Shown here piece after piece: positions 38,576 through 48,001 of a DNA stretch of 64,000 nucleotides. Positions within the stretch are counted from its first letter, which is position 1. Each line of letters starts with the position of its first letter. Under the pieces are notes generated by a model. The model did not search any database. It was given only the letters and a program-made list of their open reading frames with translations, and was not told the DNA's origin. Both the position numbers and the translations under genes were made by a program. Source of the stretch: Candidatus Mesenet endosymbiont of Agriotes lineatus (GTDB taxonomy: Bacteria > Pseudomonadota > Alphaproteobacteria > Rickettsiales > Anaplasmataceae); contig NZ_OZ026454.1 in NCBI RefSeq assembly GCF_964019585.1, forward strand, positions 744,001 through 808,000, in the 5' to 3' direction.

Positions 38576-38935
38576 TCAGAGATCAAATATTATACTTCTA
38601 TCTTCTACAGTACCACGTAATTGTAATTCAGCTGCAGTAAGATCAGATGCATGCACGAAACGATTATTCTTATACTTTAAAATGAATGCGTTAATAAGAC
38701 ATATAAAAATAGATGTAGATAATGATATTAAAAATGGCAATTGGATTAACATTATTTTTGGATCTGTTGAATTTTTAATTTTGCTGTTTAAAAATGTACG
38801 TCTATCTATTAAACACATTGCAACCATTGTTATACTAAATATAAGAGAGGAAATAAGAACATAAGCTACATTCACTTCTGGCTTTATAAGAACAAAATGG
38901 TCTATACATTTGGTTATACACATAATTATTATCAA
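38576..38935 (-). CDS. Small membrane protein with a two-helix hairpin
   Basis: 119 aa with membrane helices around YVLISSLIFSITMVAMCL and LIQLPFLISLSTSIFICLI, a Lys/Asp-containing loop of about 20 residues between them, and a polar tail (HASDLTAAELQLRGTVED). No good ribosome-binding site precedes the ATG at 38935, so an inner start is possible. It is unrecognised; similar in shape to the other small membrane proteins here. Confidence 0.5.
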   Translation of the reverse strand: MIIIMCITKCIDHFVLIKPEVNVAYVLISSLIFSITMVAMCLIDRRTFLNSKIKNSTDPKIMLIQLPFLISLSTSIFICLINAFILKYKNNRFVHASDLTAAELQLRGTVEDRSIIFDL

Positions 38936-38999
38936 TATAAGTTATACTTATTTTAGTATAAGCCACCTCCAATTACATTAAATATTTTTTAGTATAAAA

Positions 39000-39405
39000 T
39001 TATCTATTACCTTTAGCTAATATTGGTAATATTTGCCCTTTCCATACTTGCTCTGTTATATTATCAGCTACATGACACGTAACATAACCTTGGTGACCAA
39101 TAACTAAGGGATTCCGGATTACTTTTAGCGTTCTACTGATGTCTCCATTGTAATCAGTAACAACCATTTCATAAGGATTTCCATTTTTTATAATCATCTT
39201 TGAATTTTACTATAAGTATCGAAATAGTTGATGCTATAAATCTCAATTGTATTTTCTTGTGCAACTTTTAACCAAAACTTATGCTCTTCATAACATGCTT
39301 CACACCAAGAGGCAAAAACATTAATTATGTATTAACTAATTCTTGAGTATCTCATCTTCTGTCAATGCTTATTGCAAAGAAAAATCAACCTTATTTTTGT
39401 TGTTC
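39000..39405 (-). pseudogene. Broken ccmG/dsbE-like thioredoxin-fold gene
   Basis: The thioredoxin core is read on the minus strand at about 39213-39342: INVFASWCEACYEEHKFW, then VAQENTIEIYSINYFDT. The C-x-x-C pair is intact as WCEAC. After a stop and frameshift the C-terminal half continues as KNGNPYEMVVTDYNGDI and GHQGYVTCHVADNITEQVW to 39000. Upstream, fragments such as ALTEDEILKN lie in another frame. WC-x-x-C followed by Y-x-E-H, and the G-H-Q-G-Y segment, fit CcmG/DsbE, the thiol reductase of cytochrome c maturation. At least two frameshifts mean it is inactive. Confidence 0.7.
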
Positions 39406-39419
39406 AGTGTGATAGAAAA

Positions 39420-39879
39420 GATAAAATAAAATACAACAAGGTATGGGATCTTTATCATTGCCTAGTTTCCAAAGAAAAATATAGTACATCAGAAAGCTGT
39501 GGTATATTAATAAGATATAGTTTTCCAGACATGAAAGGGTGCTTTGATCAATATTATCAACCCATAGAAAATACTTCGCAAAATTTAAAGTCATTGACAT
39601 CTTTATTCAATTCAAGTCATATTAAGCCTACATCTTCTTTAAGTCAAGTTGGTAATAGCAATAATAAAATGCCCTCACATATATTAACAATAATGGTTAT
39701 TGCTATACTCCTCGTAGGTGTTTTATTTATTTGGAGGTGTTGTAATGAAATTTTTCAAAGATTTACCTGTAAATCGATCAAGAAATGGAAGAACGCGAAG
39801 AAGCAATATTAAAGCTGAACCTCTATGTTTAAACCTAATAAGCTGTGTTGAATCTTGTGAACAAAAAAGAGGTTATTAA
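39420..39879 (+). pseudogene. Tail-anchored membrane protein family, copy C (5' end lost, frameshifted)
   Basis: The first recognisable part is KIKYNKVWDLYHCLVSKEKY, homologous to copy A (DLYQCLVSREMY). It continues with CFDQYYQPIENTSQNLK and a membrane helix (ILTIMVIAILLVGVLFIW). Near 39745-39755 the frame shifts in a T-run; the other frame then gives FKDLPVNRSRNGRTRRSNI and LCLNLISCVESCEQKRGY, ending TAA at 39877-39879, again matching copy A. The 3' flank also matches copy A (TTTTATCTAAGAATAG). An in-frame ATG/TTG at about 39372 precedes the homology but the 5' half of the gene is absent. Confidence 0.7.
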
Positions 39880-39921
39880 GAAGGTTTTTATCTAAGAATA
39901 GATAAGTTCTTTATAGAATTA

Positions 39922-41337
39922 TCAACAGAAAAACCCTGGTTTATCATCGAAGTAATAAAGTTTTTCTAATTTTACAACATCCAGATCTTCTTTTTCAAGA
40001 GTAACTAATAATTCATTGATATCACTATTTTGGTTAGCATAAAACCTACAAGTTATTTGATCACCAACAAATTTGCTAGACTGTGGCCATACAATTAATC
40101 CTTTAGAGTATATAGTAGTAAGATTTACCTTACTTGATTCCTTTAAAAAAAGATCAGTTAACTTATTTAAATTAGCGGAATTATCCCACCTAATTGATAT
40201 ATCAACACCTACCAATTTCCTAATACTCTGTTTTATGCTTTCTTCTAAAGGAAATATTTCCCTATTGGTTTGAATATTTTTACTTACCAGAAACTCAGGT
40301 AAAAGCTTTGGTTTTTGCCCCAAGTTATCAATTACAGATTGTGCAAACTCAGTGGTACCAACTTTTTTGCTACTTTTTCCCTTTTTATAGAGATCAGCAG
40401 TATGGATACCATCCTCAAGTGTTTTAAGCCATGCATTAGAAATTAATTGAGCTATCTCAACCTGTCCTATATGAATAAGCATTTGTACAACGGCATTTAA
40501 AAGCCCAGAAGGGTTTGCTATATTTTTGCCAGCAATATCAGGAGCAGATCCATGCACTGCTTCAAACATTGCATACTCATCTCCTATATTTGCACTACCG
40601 GCAAGCCCTACAGAGCCAGAAATCTGAGCAACAACGTCTGACAGTATATCACCATATAAATTTTCAGTTACAATGATATCAAAAGCTTCTGGATTAGTTG
40701 CAACTTTTGCCATTCCAATATCAACAAGATAATGATCAGCTTGTATTGCTTTATAATCCTCAGCAACCTCCCTAAAGGCTTCATGAAAGACACCATCTGT
40801 CATTTTCATGATATTATCTTTTATTAAACAAGTAACTTTTTTTCTATTATTCTTTAGTGCATACTCAAAGGCATAATTACATATCCTTTGTGATGCAGAC
40901 TTTGTGATAATTTTTGTGCATTGATAAGTATCCTCAGTTAATCTGTGCTCTACTCCTGCATACACGTCTTCTTCATTCTCTCTCACTACTACTATGTTGA
41001 AGTAATTGAATTTTGTTTCTATTACAGGATGATATGATATACACGGTCTAATATTTGCATATAACCCTAACCTTTTTCTTAAGGCAACATTTAAGCTTTT
41101 ATGACCTTTTCCCTGCGGCGTTGTAGTTGGAGATTTCAAAAGTATTTTAGTCCTCCCAATAGACTCCCAACTACTATCAGAGATACCGGCTTCCCATTCC
41201 TTTTCATAAAGACGCCCGCCAAGTTCTATACTTTCTATACTTACATCTGCTTTTGCTTCTTTTAATATAGAAAGCACGGCTTCCATAATTTCTGGGCCTA
41301 TTCCATTACCATATGCTACTGTAATTGGTACTGACAT
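39922..41337 (-). CDS. icd: Isocitrate dehydrogenase with C-terminal extension
   Basis: TCA-cycle oxidation of isocitrate to 2-oxoglutarate. The catalytic part of about 330 residues has the family landmarks: YGNGIGPEIMEAVL, VVVRENEEDVYAGVEH, VTENLYGDILSDVVAQI, and HGSAPDIAGKNIANPSGL. About 130 more residues follow (from about LGQKPKLLPEFLVSKN), giving 471 aa. Long Icd proteins with an extra C-terminal domain are known in Rickettsia and Thermus; this appears to be that type. It is followed downstream by the remnant of copy C, on the opposite strand. Confidence 0.93.
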   Translation of the reverse strand: MSVPITVAYGNGIGPEIMEAVLSILKEAKADVSIESIELGGRLYEKEWEAGISDSSWESIGRTKILLKSPTTTPQGKGHKSLNVALRKRLGLYANIRPCISYHPVIETKFNYFNIVVVRENEEDVYAGVEHRLTEDTYQCTKIITKSASQRICNYAFEYALKNNRKKVTCLIKDNIMKMTDGVFHEAFREVAEDYKAIQADHYLVDIGMAKVATNPEAFDIIVTENLYGDILSDVVAQISGSVGLAGSANIGDEYAMFEAVHGSAPDIAGKNIANPSGLLNAVVQMLIHIGQVEIAQLISNAWLKTLEDGIHTADLYKKGKSSKKVGTTEFAQSVIDNLGQKPKLLPEFLVSKNIQTNREIFPLEESIKQSIRKLVGVDISIRWDNSANLNKLTDLFLKESSKVNLTTIYSKGLIVWPQSSKFVGDQITCRFYANQNSDINELLVTLEKEDLDVVKLEKLYYFDDKPGFFC

Positions 41338-41391
41338 TGCACTAAATCAAGAAATTATGTTTAGTCTAAATTAAAACTAAAATCGTGTAAA

Positions 41392-43869
41392 TTAATTATT
41401 TGATTCTAATACTTTTTTGATTTTCATTGTTATCTCATTTAGAGTAAAAGGCTTCGGTAAAAAATGAAACTCCTTTATATTAATGTCCTCATTTTTTAGA
41501 AAGACATCTTCAGCATATCCTGAAATAAAAATAATTTTAACATCCGGTTTAATTTTGATTGCTTCCCTTGCTATTTCAGGACCACTAACTTCTGGCATTA
41601 CTACATCAGTTATTATAACATCTATTTTATTAATTTTCTCCTTTATAATTGCTATAGCACGTTTGCCAGAGTCTGCTTCTATAATATTGTAACCTTTTTT
41701 CGTTAATGCTCTACTACTGAAAATTCTAACTGAATCCTCATCTTCAATGAGTAAAACTGTGCCACCATGGTGTATATCAATTGTAGCTATATTTTTTATC
41801 TCTCTATCTTTGTTGTGAATCTTATTACTTTTTAACATATGTACTGCTGGTAAAAATATGCTAAACTTGCTACCAATTCCCTCTTTACTATCAACCATAA
41901 TATATCCACCTGTTTGTTTTACTATTCCATATACTGTCGATAGCCCAAGACCAGTACCAGACTTTATATCTTTAGTGGAAAAAAAAGGTTCAAATATATT
42001 TCCAATGACATTTTTCTTAATACCACATCCATTATCTATTACTTCTATAACAATATACTTACCATGTTCTATAGGCTCTTTATCGGATAAAAACACATCT
42101 TGCGCTACGGTAGTTGTATGATCTATTTTTGCCTTGAGTGTTCTGATAATCAATTTGCCACCTTTTTCCATGGCAGCGCTAGAGTTAACAACAAGATTGA
42201 TTATTACTTGCTCCAGCTGCCCTTGATCTGCTTTTACCAATCCACCATCTTGCTTGTAATCCAGTATGAATTCTATGTTTTCTCCGATAAGCCTTTTTAT
42301 CATCTGTGAAAGATCAGCTACAATACTATTTACATCAAGTATTTTAAATTGCAGAGTTTGTTTCCTAGAAAAAGCTAGAAGCTGCTTTACTAAATTTGAT
42401 CCTCGTTTTGCATTTTGCTGAATTTGCATTATATCTGAGAACGAATGATCATTCGTTGTATGTCTTATTAAAAGCAAGTCACAGAAACCTATTATTGCAG
42501 TCAAAATATTATTGAAGTCATGCGCTATGCCCCCAGCTAACTGACCTATTGCTTGCATTTTTTGATAATGCTCAAATTTTATTTCCAAGTTCTTATGTTC
42601 CGTATTATCAATAAAGTAGCAAATAATAAATATATCGTTACTGTGAGTATATTTATTAAAATATACTTTAATATTCTGGTTATTCTGTAATTTCACATCT
42701 TCGGTCATATTATTAATATTACTGCTTTCAAGGTATTCTTTGATCTTTTTATGGTCTTCTTTTACTATTAGAGTAAAGATTGAGTCTGTACTTTTTTGTT
42801 TTACTAATTTTAATAGTGCTTGATTTATTTTGATAAAGTTGCCTTTGCTATCACACAATGCAATAGCAACTGGTGCATTGGTAAAACACGGATTAAGTTG
42901 ATAATCATCTATATTTGATGTAACTGGTGTAACTAAACCACATCTATATCGGTTATTATACTTATCATAAAATACAGCATTACTTATGTGCGCTTTAAAT
43001 GGTATTCCATTAGCAGTGCAAAGTATAATCTCCCCGTTTTTCGTTTGTTCTTTATCTTTAACTTTTGCAATAAAGTCGATAAATAAAGTATCCTTTTTTA
43101 AACTTTCTAGTTCAAACATTCTTAAAAAACTTTTATTTGCATACACAACAACTCCGTTGGGATTAAGCCAATAAATTCCTATATAGTGGGCTTCCATTAA
43201 TTTTTCATATAATTGTTCTTTGCTTATTTTGGTTGCTTTTAAGACAAAGTATTCTTGAGGTCTAGCTATAGGAATAAATGATAAATTATACACTTTATGA
43301 CACTCATCAATAGCAATTTCTGGATTAGTACTAATAGGACTAAGAGTTAAAAGAAAGTTTGATGTTTTGTTATTTTTATAAAAGGAAAAGTAAGTCTGTA
43401 TTGAAGAGTTATTTTTTAGGGCTTTATAAAAAGCTTTCTGTTCCCTTCCTACAACTCCTCCCATTGTTAATACATTACTTAAACTAATGTTTTGATCATA
43501 GGCTTTAAACCTTTCGTAAAACCTAGCATCTGCATAAATAACACTGCCACTTTTATGTACAATAAGGCAAAATTCAGTATTATGATTTAGCGCGTTGGCA
43601 AATACTGCATTTTGGAATTCTACTTTGTTTATTACATCCTTGTAGAGTTTTATCTTAAAAATCAAAAATGCAGTGGTTATTATTATAATTAGTACATTGA
43701 TTTCAATACTAAAGTGTCTACTATATACATCAAAAAGGTAAAGCATCGATATTAAAATAATAGGGATAGACATGAGTGTTAAAATCACTACAATTGACAT
43801 GCCATAGTCTCTAAATACGAAATCTACCCTATTTTCTTTGCTGTTATTATCAATATATCTTTTATTCAT
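41392..43869 (-). CDS. cckA: Hybrid sensor histidine kinase CckA
   Basis: A cell-cycle kinase that in alphaproteobacteria feeds phosphate through ChpT to CtrA. In order, it has two N-terminal membrane helices (residues about 25-75), PAS-like sensor segments, and the HisKA dimerisation domain with phospho-acceptor His450 (GGIAHDFNNILTAIIGF). An HATPase domain follows (NLVVNSSAAME, DNGCGIKK, GTGLGLSTVYGIV), then a receiver with Asp755 (VIITDVVMPEVSG). The 825-aa length and the AHDFNN form of the H-box are typical of CckA. It is followed by icd on the same strand after about 50 bases. Confidence 0.93.
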   Translation of the reverse strand: MNKRYIDNNSKENRVDFVFRDYGMSIVVILTLMSIPIILISMLYLFDVYSRHFSIEINVLIIIITTAFLIFKIKLYKDVINKVEFQNAVFANALNHNTEFCLIVHKSGSVIYADARFYERFKAYDQNISLSNVLTMGGVVGREQKAFYKALKNNSSIQTYFSFYKNNKTSNFLLTLSPISTNPEIAIDECHKVYNLSFIPIARPQEYFVLKATKISKEQLYEKLMEAHYIGIYWLNPNGVVVYANKSFLRMFELESLKKDTLFIDFIAKVKDKEQTKNGEIILCTANGIPFKAHISNAVFYDKYNNRYRCGLVTPVTSNIDDYQLNPCFTNAPVAIALCDSKGNFIKINQALLKLVKQKSTDSIFTLIVKEDHKKIKEYLESSNINNMTEDVKLQNNQNIKVYFNKYTHSNDIFIICYFIDNTEHKNLEIKFEHYQKMQAIGQLAGGIAHDFNNILTAIIGFCDLLLIRHTTNDHSFSDIMQIQQNAKRGSNLVKQLLAFSRKQTLQFKILDVNSIVADLSQMIKRLIGENIEFILDYKQDGGLVKADQGQLEQVIINLVVNSSAAMEKGGKLIIRTLKAKIDHTTTVAQDVFLSDKEPIEHGKYIVIEVIDNGCGIKKNVIGNIFEPFFSTKDIKSGTGLGLSTVYGIVKQTGGYIMVDSKEGIGSKFSIFLPAVHMLKSNKIHNKDREIKNIATIDIHHGGTVLLIEDEDSVRIFSSRALTKKGYNIIEADSGKRAIAIIKEKINKIDVIITDVVMPEVSGPEIAREAIKIKPDVKIIFISGYAEDVFLKNEDINIKEFHFLPKPFTLNEITMKIKKVLESNN

Positions 43870-43932
43870 TATATATTTTTATTTACACTAAATTAATGCA
43901 AGTTCAATTATTAAAAATACCTGAAATTGCTT

Positions 43933-44730
43933 TTATACTTCTACAGCAAAGCTGTCATATGCTGCTTTAATTTTTGGAGTTGTTTTAAGTTTGCTGTTAA
44001 TTGTATAATAATCAATATAATGGCTCATATGAGTAAGTATCACCTGTTTAGTACTTAACTGTTCAACCCAGTTAAGACATAAATCAAAATGAGCATGAGC
44101 AGTAGCTTCTTGATATCCTATGCATCCTAGTATTAAGGTTAAATCTTCCTTACTTTTTAATATTTCCCAAGATTTCTGTGGAAACTCTTTTACGTCAGTA
44201 CAATATGCAACTAGATCATTAAAAATAAAACCAGTAGACACTATATTTCCATGAACTTGAGGAAAAGCAACTATTCTGCATCTTCCTATTTCCCATTCTC
44301 TATGATAGTCAACTCTATTAACAGTTAGATAATGACATTTATTCCATGGATTACTTGGAGTGTTGGGAATAAAAAGTTGAGGATAACTGGAAATTATACT
44401 CGTTAGAGTATTGATACTTCCATATATTGGCAGAGTTTTTTGCCCTTCTTTTGGTTCTATGGCAGATAATTCGGTTATGCCTGCACAGTGATCAGCATGA
44501 GGATGAGTATATATCACTGCATCCATGCTATCTATCTGATTTGCAATTGCTTGCATTCTAAAATCAGGAGATGAATCTATAAGTATAGTGGTACCTTCAT
44601 GTTCAATTAGAGCTGAAGTACGTGTTCTTTTGTTTTTACTATCAGATAAAGCTGATTTGCAAACGTCACACTTACATCCAATTGTTGGAATACCAACAGA
44701 GGGACCACACCCTAATATCGTAACCTTCAT
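43933..44730 (-). CDS. MBL-fold metal-dependent hydrolase (PhnP-like)
   Basis: 265 aa with the metallo-beta-lactamase motif THPHADHCAGI. It begins VTILGCGPSVGIPTIGCKCD and contains the C-x-C-x2-C cluster CKCDVCKS characteristic of the PhnP-like group. It also has LTHMSHYIDY at the end. These are phosphodiesterases. In alphaproteobacteria a close group is adjacent to tatD. Here tatD is 14 kb away. The substrate is not known. It is divergent from rpsP by about 130 bases. Confidence 0.87.
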   Translation of the reverse strand: MKVTILGCGPSVGIPTIGCKCDVCKSALSDSKNKRTRTSALIEHEGTTILIDSSPDFRMQAIANQIDSMDAVIYTHPHADHCAGITELSAIEPKEGQKTLPIYGSINTLTSIISSYPQLFIPNTPSNPWNKCHYLTVNRVDYHREWEIGRCRIVAFPQVHGNIVSTGFIFNDLVAYCTDVKEFPQKSWEILKSKEDLTLILGCIGYQEATAHAHFDLCLNWVEQLSTKQVILTHMSHYIDYYTINSKLKTTPKIKAAYDSFAVEV

Positions 44731-44861
44731 AAATATTATCTGTTAATTAAAGTTATTTGAGTTTAATACTTTTCTCATTTTTATACAGCTTTATTTATAT
44801 TGATATTGTAAACTTACTAACCTATAATGAATGAAAAGTTAGTTAATAAAATAGTTGTAAT

Positions 44862-45119
44862 ATGGCAGTAAAGATAAGGTTAGCAAGGCATGGAGCAAAA
44901 AAGCGTCCTTTTTATAGAATTGTTGTTGCCGATGTAAGGGCACCAAGGGACGGTTCTTTTATAGAACAATTAGGGCATTACAATCCAATGTTATCTAAAG
45001 ATAATAAGGAGCGTATAAAGATTAAAAGCATTGATAGGTTAAAGTATTGGTTAAGTGTTGGAGCACAAGCAACTGAAAAAATACAGTGGTTTATTAAAAA
45101 AGGGCTAATTGAGATTTGA
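44862..45119 (+). CDS. rpsP: 30S ribosomal protein S16
   Basis: 85 aa starting [20 protein letters not shown] and containing [22 protein letters not shown]16 without doubt. It is not followed by rimM or trmD as in many bacteria. The downstream 178 bases to the next gene hold no gene that I can see. Confidence 0.97.
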   Translation: MAVKIRLARHGAKKRPFYRIVVADVRAPRDGSFIEQLGHYNPMLSKDNKERIKIKSIDRLKYWLSVGAQATEKIQWFIKKGLIEI

Positions 45120-45297
45120 GTTATATTTCAAGAGTCTATACAAAATTTAATAATCTTTTAAAAAGGAAGGATTGCTTAATAAAAGTATAAGTTTTTCTAC
45201 TCCGTTTGCCTTATTAATCCTATATAGTTTTTAATTTAAAATATAGTTATCACTTTAAAAGTAGTTACAAATTAACCCTAATTATATCAAATTAAAA

Positions 45298-45783
45298 TTA
45301 TTTACCAGTAATATACTTGATTTCTCTTTCAACAATTTCCTTGATAAGGTTATGCAGGTGACTATTTAACCATTCTTTTAACTGAGGTTCTAAAAGCCTA
45401 ATTACAAGTTCCTCAAGGGTAAGACTATACCCATTAGGTGATTTATGTACTTCTTTAATTAAATGTTGAACTTCTGCAGATGCAGCCTCAATATTTTCTT
45501 TTGAAAGGAGACTTCTATTTTCTTGTTTTTGCATGCTTTTATCTTCTGTCTTTGCAGCATCTATAAGTGGCTCAGAAACATCATTTGAAGTTTTAAATTC
45601 TTCATTTTTTTCCTCAAAATCCGAAAACTCATCATCATCTTCATCATATTGAAAATGCGGTATTTCACCATCTAATTTTTGGCTTGTCATAGAAGATTTA
45701 TTGTAACCATTATTATGCATCACTTTTTTAATATCCTCCAGTACATCCTTAGCAGATTGCTGATCATTTTTATCGTGCATCAT
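45298..45783 (-). CDS. PopZ-like (DUF2497) cell-pole organizing protein
   Basis: 161 aa with an acidic, disordered middle (FQYDEDDDEFSDFEEKNEE) and a conserved C-terminal helix block SLTLEELVIRLLEPQLKEWL and NSHLHNLIKEIVEREI. That block is the DUF2497/PopZ family oligomerisation region. The N-terminus (SAKDVLEDIKKVM) matches the short binding helix of PopZ. In Caulobacter PopZ anchors the chromosome and cell-cycle factors at the pole; the role here is inferred by family. Two adjacent ATG codons could start it. It lies 52 bases ahead of tolC's end, same strand. Confidence 0.8.
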   Translation of the reverse strand: MMHDKNDQQSAKDVLEDIKKVMHNNGYNKSSMTSQKLDGEIPHFQYDEDDDEFSDFEEKNEEFKTSNDVSEPLIDAAKTEDKSMQKQENRSLLSKENIEAASAEVQHLIKEVHKSPNGYSLTLEELVIRLLEPQLKEWLNSHLHNLIKEIVEREIKYITGK

Positions 45784-45834
45784 AAGTAAAACACCCTACT
45801 GGATAATTAATACCTATATGATAAACAATACTTG

Positions 45835-47097
45835 TTAAGTAATGTTTAAATTGCCAATTGTAAACAGCAAGTTGTATATACTAATTACATAATTTCCTTC
45901 TGCTTCTGTAAGATTTATTTTAGCTTTAAATAATTCTCGTTCAGCATCAAGAACATCAATTGTAGTTCTAAGACTTAATTCTGCTTCCTGCTTTATTCCA
46001 TCCACCACAACTTCTGCAGCTTTTACAGCTTCTTGAGACGAATCAAGGATGGAGCGAACAGTTAAAACATTTTCCCATCTAGTAATAACTTCTTCCTCTA
46101 TATTTTTAATAGCTTCATAATAATCATGTATGTACTGTTTTGCAGTAAAATTTGCTTGATCTATTGCCGCAAAATTCATTCCTCTTTGAAAAATAGGAAC
46201 AGATACATTAAATGATAAACTGTAATCTCTTTGATTGCTTGACTTATAGACGTTTTTAATCTTAGCTAAAATGTCAAGAGATGGTAAAGACTTCGACAGC
46301 GCAATTATAACTGCCTGATCTGCAGCTTTGTGCCTATAGAACACTGATTTTAAAATAGGGTTACTCTTTTTTGCAGTTTCTAGACATTCTTCCAAAGAAT
46401 CTGGTATAGCAGGTAAATCAGTTGGTTGCAGAAGATTTTCTGGCTCTTCACCTACTATACGAGCGTAGGAAGCGTTGGCAATTTTTAGATTACCATCTGC
46501 TTTTATTTGCTCAGACATTGCAAAGGCAAGTCTTGCTTCTGCTTGAAAGACGTCTGTTTTGGTTACTTCGCCAACAGCAAAACGCTTTTGCGCCATATCC
46601 AAATGTTGCCTCAGAACGTTCTTATTGTGTTTACTTAAGTCTTCAACTCCCATAGCGGTAAGAACCTTAACATAGGCACCCACAGCATCGAGTAAAACCT
46701 TTTGCTTGATTTGAAGAAAATTTAATTTTTCTGCAGCAATTTGATACTTTGCTTGACTTGGAGCAGCAAGCCAACTTCCATCTATTCTTTCATTGATAGA
46801 GAGTTGCCCTACTTTTGATGTATAATCAACACTTGGGTGATTTGGGTTAATACGACCAATCATATCTTTTTCCGGTTCATTAACATTTGCAATATGAAAA
46901 TCATATGTAACCATTGGAAGGAAACTGGCAATACCATTCATTCCTAGTTGTTTTTTAGCCCCTTGTAGAGCATAGCTTTGAGCTTTAATCTTTATGCTAC
47001 TTGCAATTGATTTATCTATTGCTTCTTTTAGTTCAGTACTATAGCTATTTGTAGCAGTAAACAGAATAATTAATACTGAGTATAGTAGACTCTTCAT
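45835..47097 (-). CDS. tolC: TolC-family outer-membrane efflux channel
   Basis: 420 aa with a signal peptide (MKSLLYSVLIILFTATNSYS) and two OEP domains. Landmarks are LDAVGAYVKVLTAMGVEDLS, RFAVGEVTKTDVFQAEARLA and YRHKAADQAVIIALSKSLP, with the late LRTTIDVLDAERELFKAKIN. It forms the trimeric tunnel of type I secretion and efflux. The ABC transporter at 59626 is the likely inner-membrane partner. No HlyD-type adaptor lies in the window. Confidence 0.92.
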   Translation of the reverse strand: MKSLLYSVLIILFTATNSYSTELKEAIDKSIASSIKIKAQSYALQGAKKQLGMNGIASFLPMVTYDFHIANVNEPEKDMIGRINPNHPSVDYTSKVGQLSINERIDGSWLAAPSQAKYQIAAEKLNFLQIKQKVLLDAVGAYVKVLTAMGVEDLSKHNKNVLRQHLDMAQKRFAVGEVTKTDVFQAEARLAFAMSEQIKADGNLKIANASYARIVGEEPENLLQPTDLPAIPDSLEECLETAKKSNPILKSVFYRHKAADQAVIIALSKSLPSLDILAKIKNVYKSSNQRDYSLSFNVSVPIFQRGMNFAAIDQANFTAKQYIHDYYEAIKNIEEEVITRWENVLTVRSILDSSQEAVKAAEVVVDGIKQEAELSLRTTIDVLDAERELFKAKINLTEAEGNYVISIYNLLFTIGNLNIT

Positions 47098-47208
47098 ATT
47101 TCTAATTTAAAGATAGTAGTCAAGTAGATAAAAATATAAATTATGTCAAATGGAATAATGCATCTTAAGAGGAAAATCACTGATACTAATTAATATATTA
47201 ATAATGAT

Positions 47209-47895
47209 TTATGTCGTTCTTTGCAATGAACCTAGTATCAACTCTGCAGTATGTTTTGGGTCGCAGCTTTCAGTTATGGGTCTACCAATTACGATATAGT
47301 CTGCACCAAGCTCTATTGCTTCTTTTGGGATTACGGTTCTTTTTTGATCGTCAGTGCCACTCTCCAAGCGTATACCTGGTGTTATTATTTTAATACTATT
47401 TCCACACACCTTACGTACTTCCGCAATCTCCCATGCTGAACACACTATTCCATATAGACTTACCTCTTTTGCAATTTTAGCAAGAATGGCTACTTGTTCT
47501 TTTGCAGTTTTGTTTATTCCTACTTCTAGTAGATCATTATCATCCATGCTAGTTAGAACGGTAACACCAACTAAATTTATACCTGAACCAGAAACGATAT
47601 CTAATGCACTTTTGAGCATTTTTACACCTCCACCTAAGTGCAAAGTTAACATTGTAACATTCATTGATTTGATAACTTCAGCTGTCTTAGCAATAGTGTT
47701 TGGTATATCATAAAGCTTAAGATCAAGGAAAATTGGTATGCCAAAATCTATTATCCTCTGCACTCCAGGTATGCCATTGGCCACAAAAAACTCTAAGCCT
47801 AATTTAAACATAGAAACTACACCTTTAAGTTTTTCTGCAAGTGAAACTGCTTGATCTATATCTTGTGTATCTAAGGCGCATATAATAGGGTTCAT
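47209..47895 (-). CDS. pyrF: Orotidine-5'-phosphate decarboxylase
   Basis: The last step of UMP synthesis. It begins MNPIICALDTQDIDQAVSLA. The catalytic tetrad region is LDLKLYDIPNTIAKT, and the phosphate-binding end is YIVIGRPITESCDP. I chose the ATG at 47895 (family start) over a GTG five codons upstream. The length is 228 aa. It is divergent from ccmA, about 105 bases apart. Together with carA it represents de novo pyrimidine synthesis in this window. Confidence 0.95.
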   Translation of the reverse strand: MNPIICALDTQDIDQAVSLAEKLKGVVSMFKLGLEFFVANGIPGVQRIIDFGIPIFLDLKLYDIPNTIAKTAEVIKSMNVTMLTLHLGGGVKMLKSALDIVSGSGINLVGVTVLTSMDDNDLLEVGINKTAKEQVAILAKIAKEVSLYGIVCSAWEIAEVRKVCGNSIKIITPGIRLESGTDDQKRTVIPKEAIELGADYIVIGRPITESCDPKHTAELILGSLQRTT

Positions 47896-48001
47896 AGCTT
47901 TCAGTACCACTTATTGTGTAGTAAAGTTCTATCTCATGCGTAAACTGGAGACAATGAAAATTTATTGTTATACTTAAGCTCCAAATGTGAGATTTTAGAC
48001 T

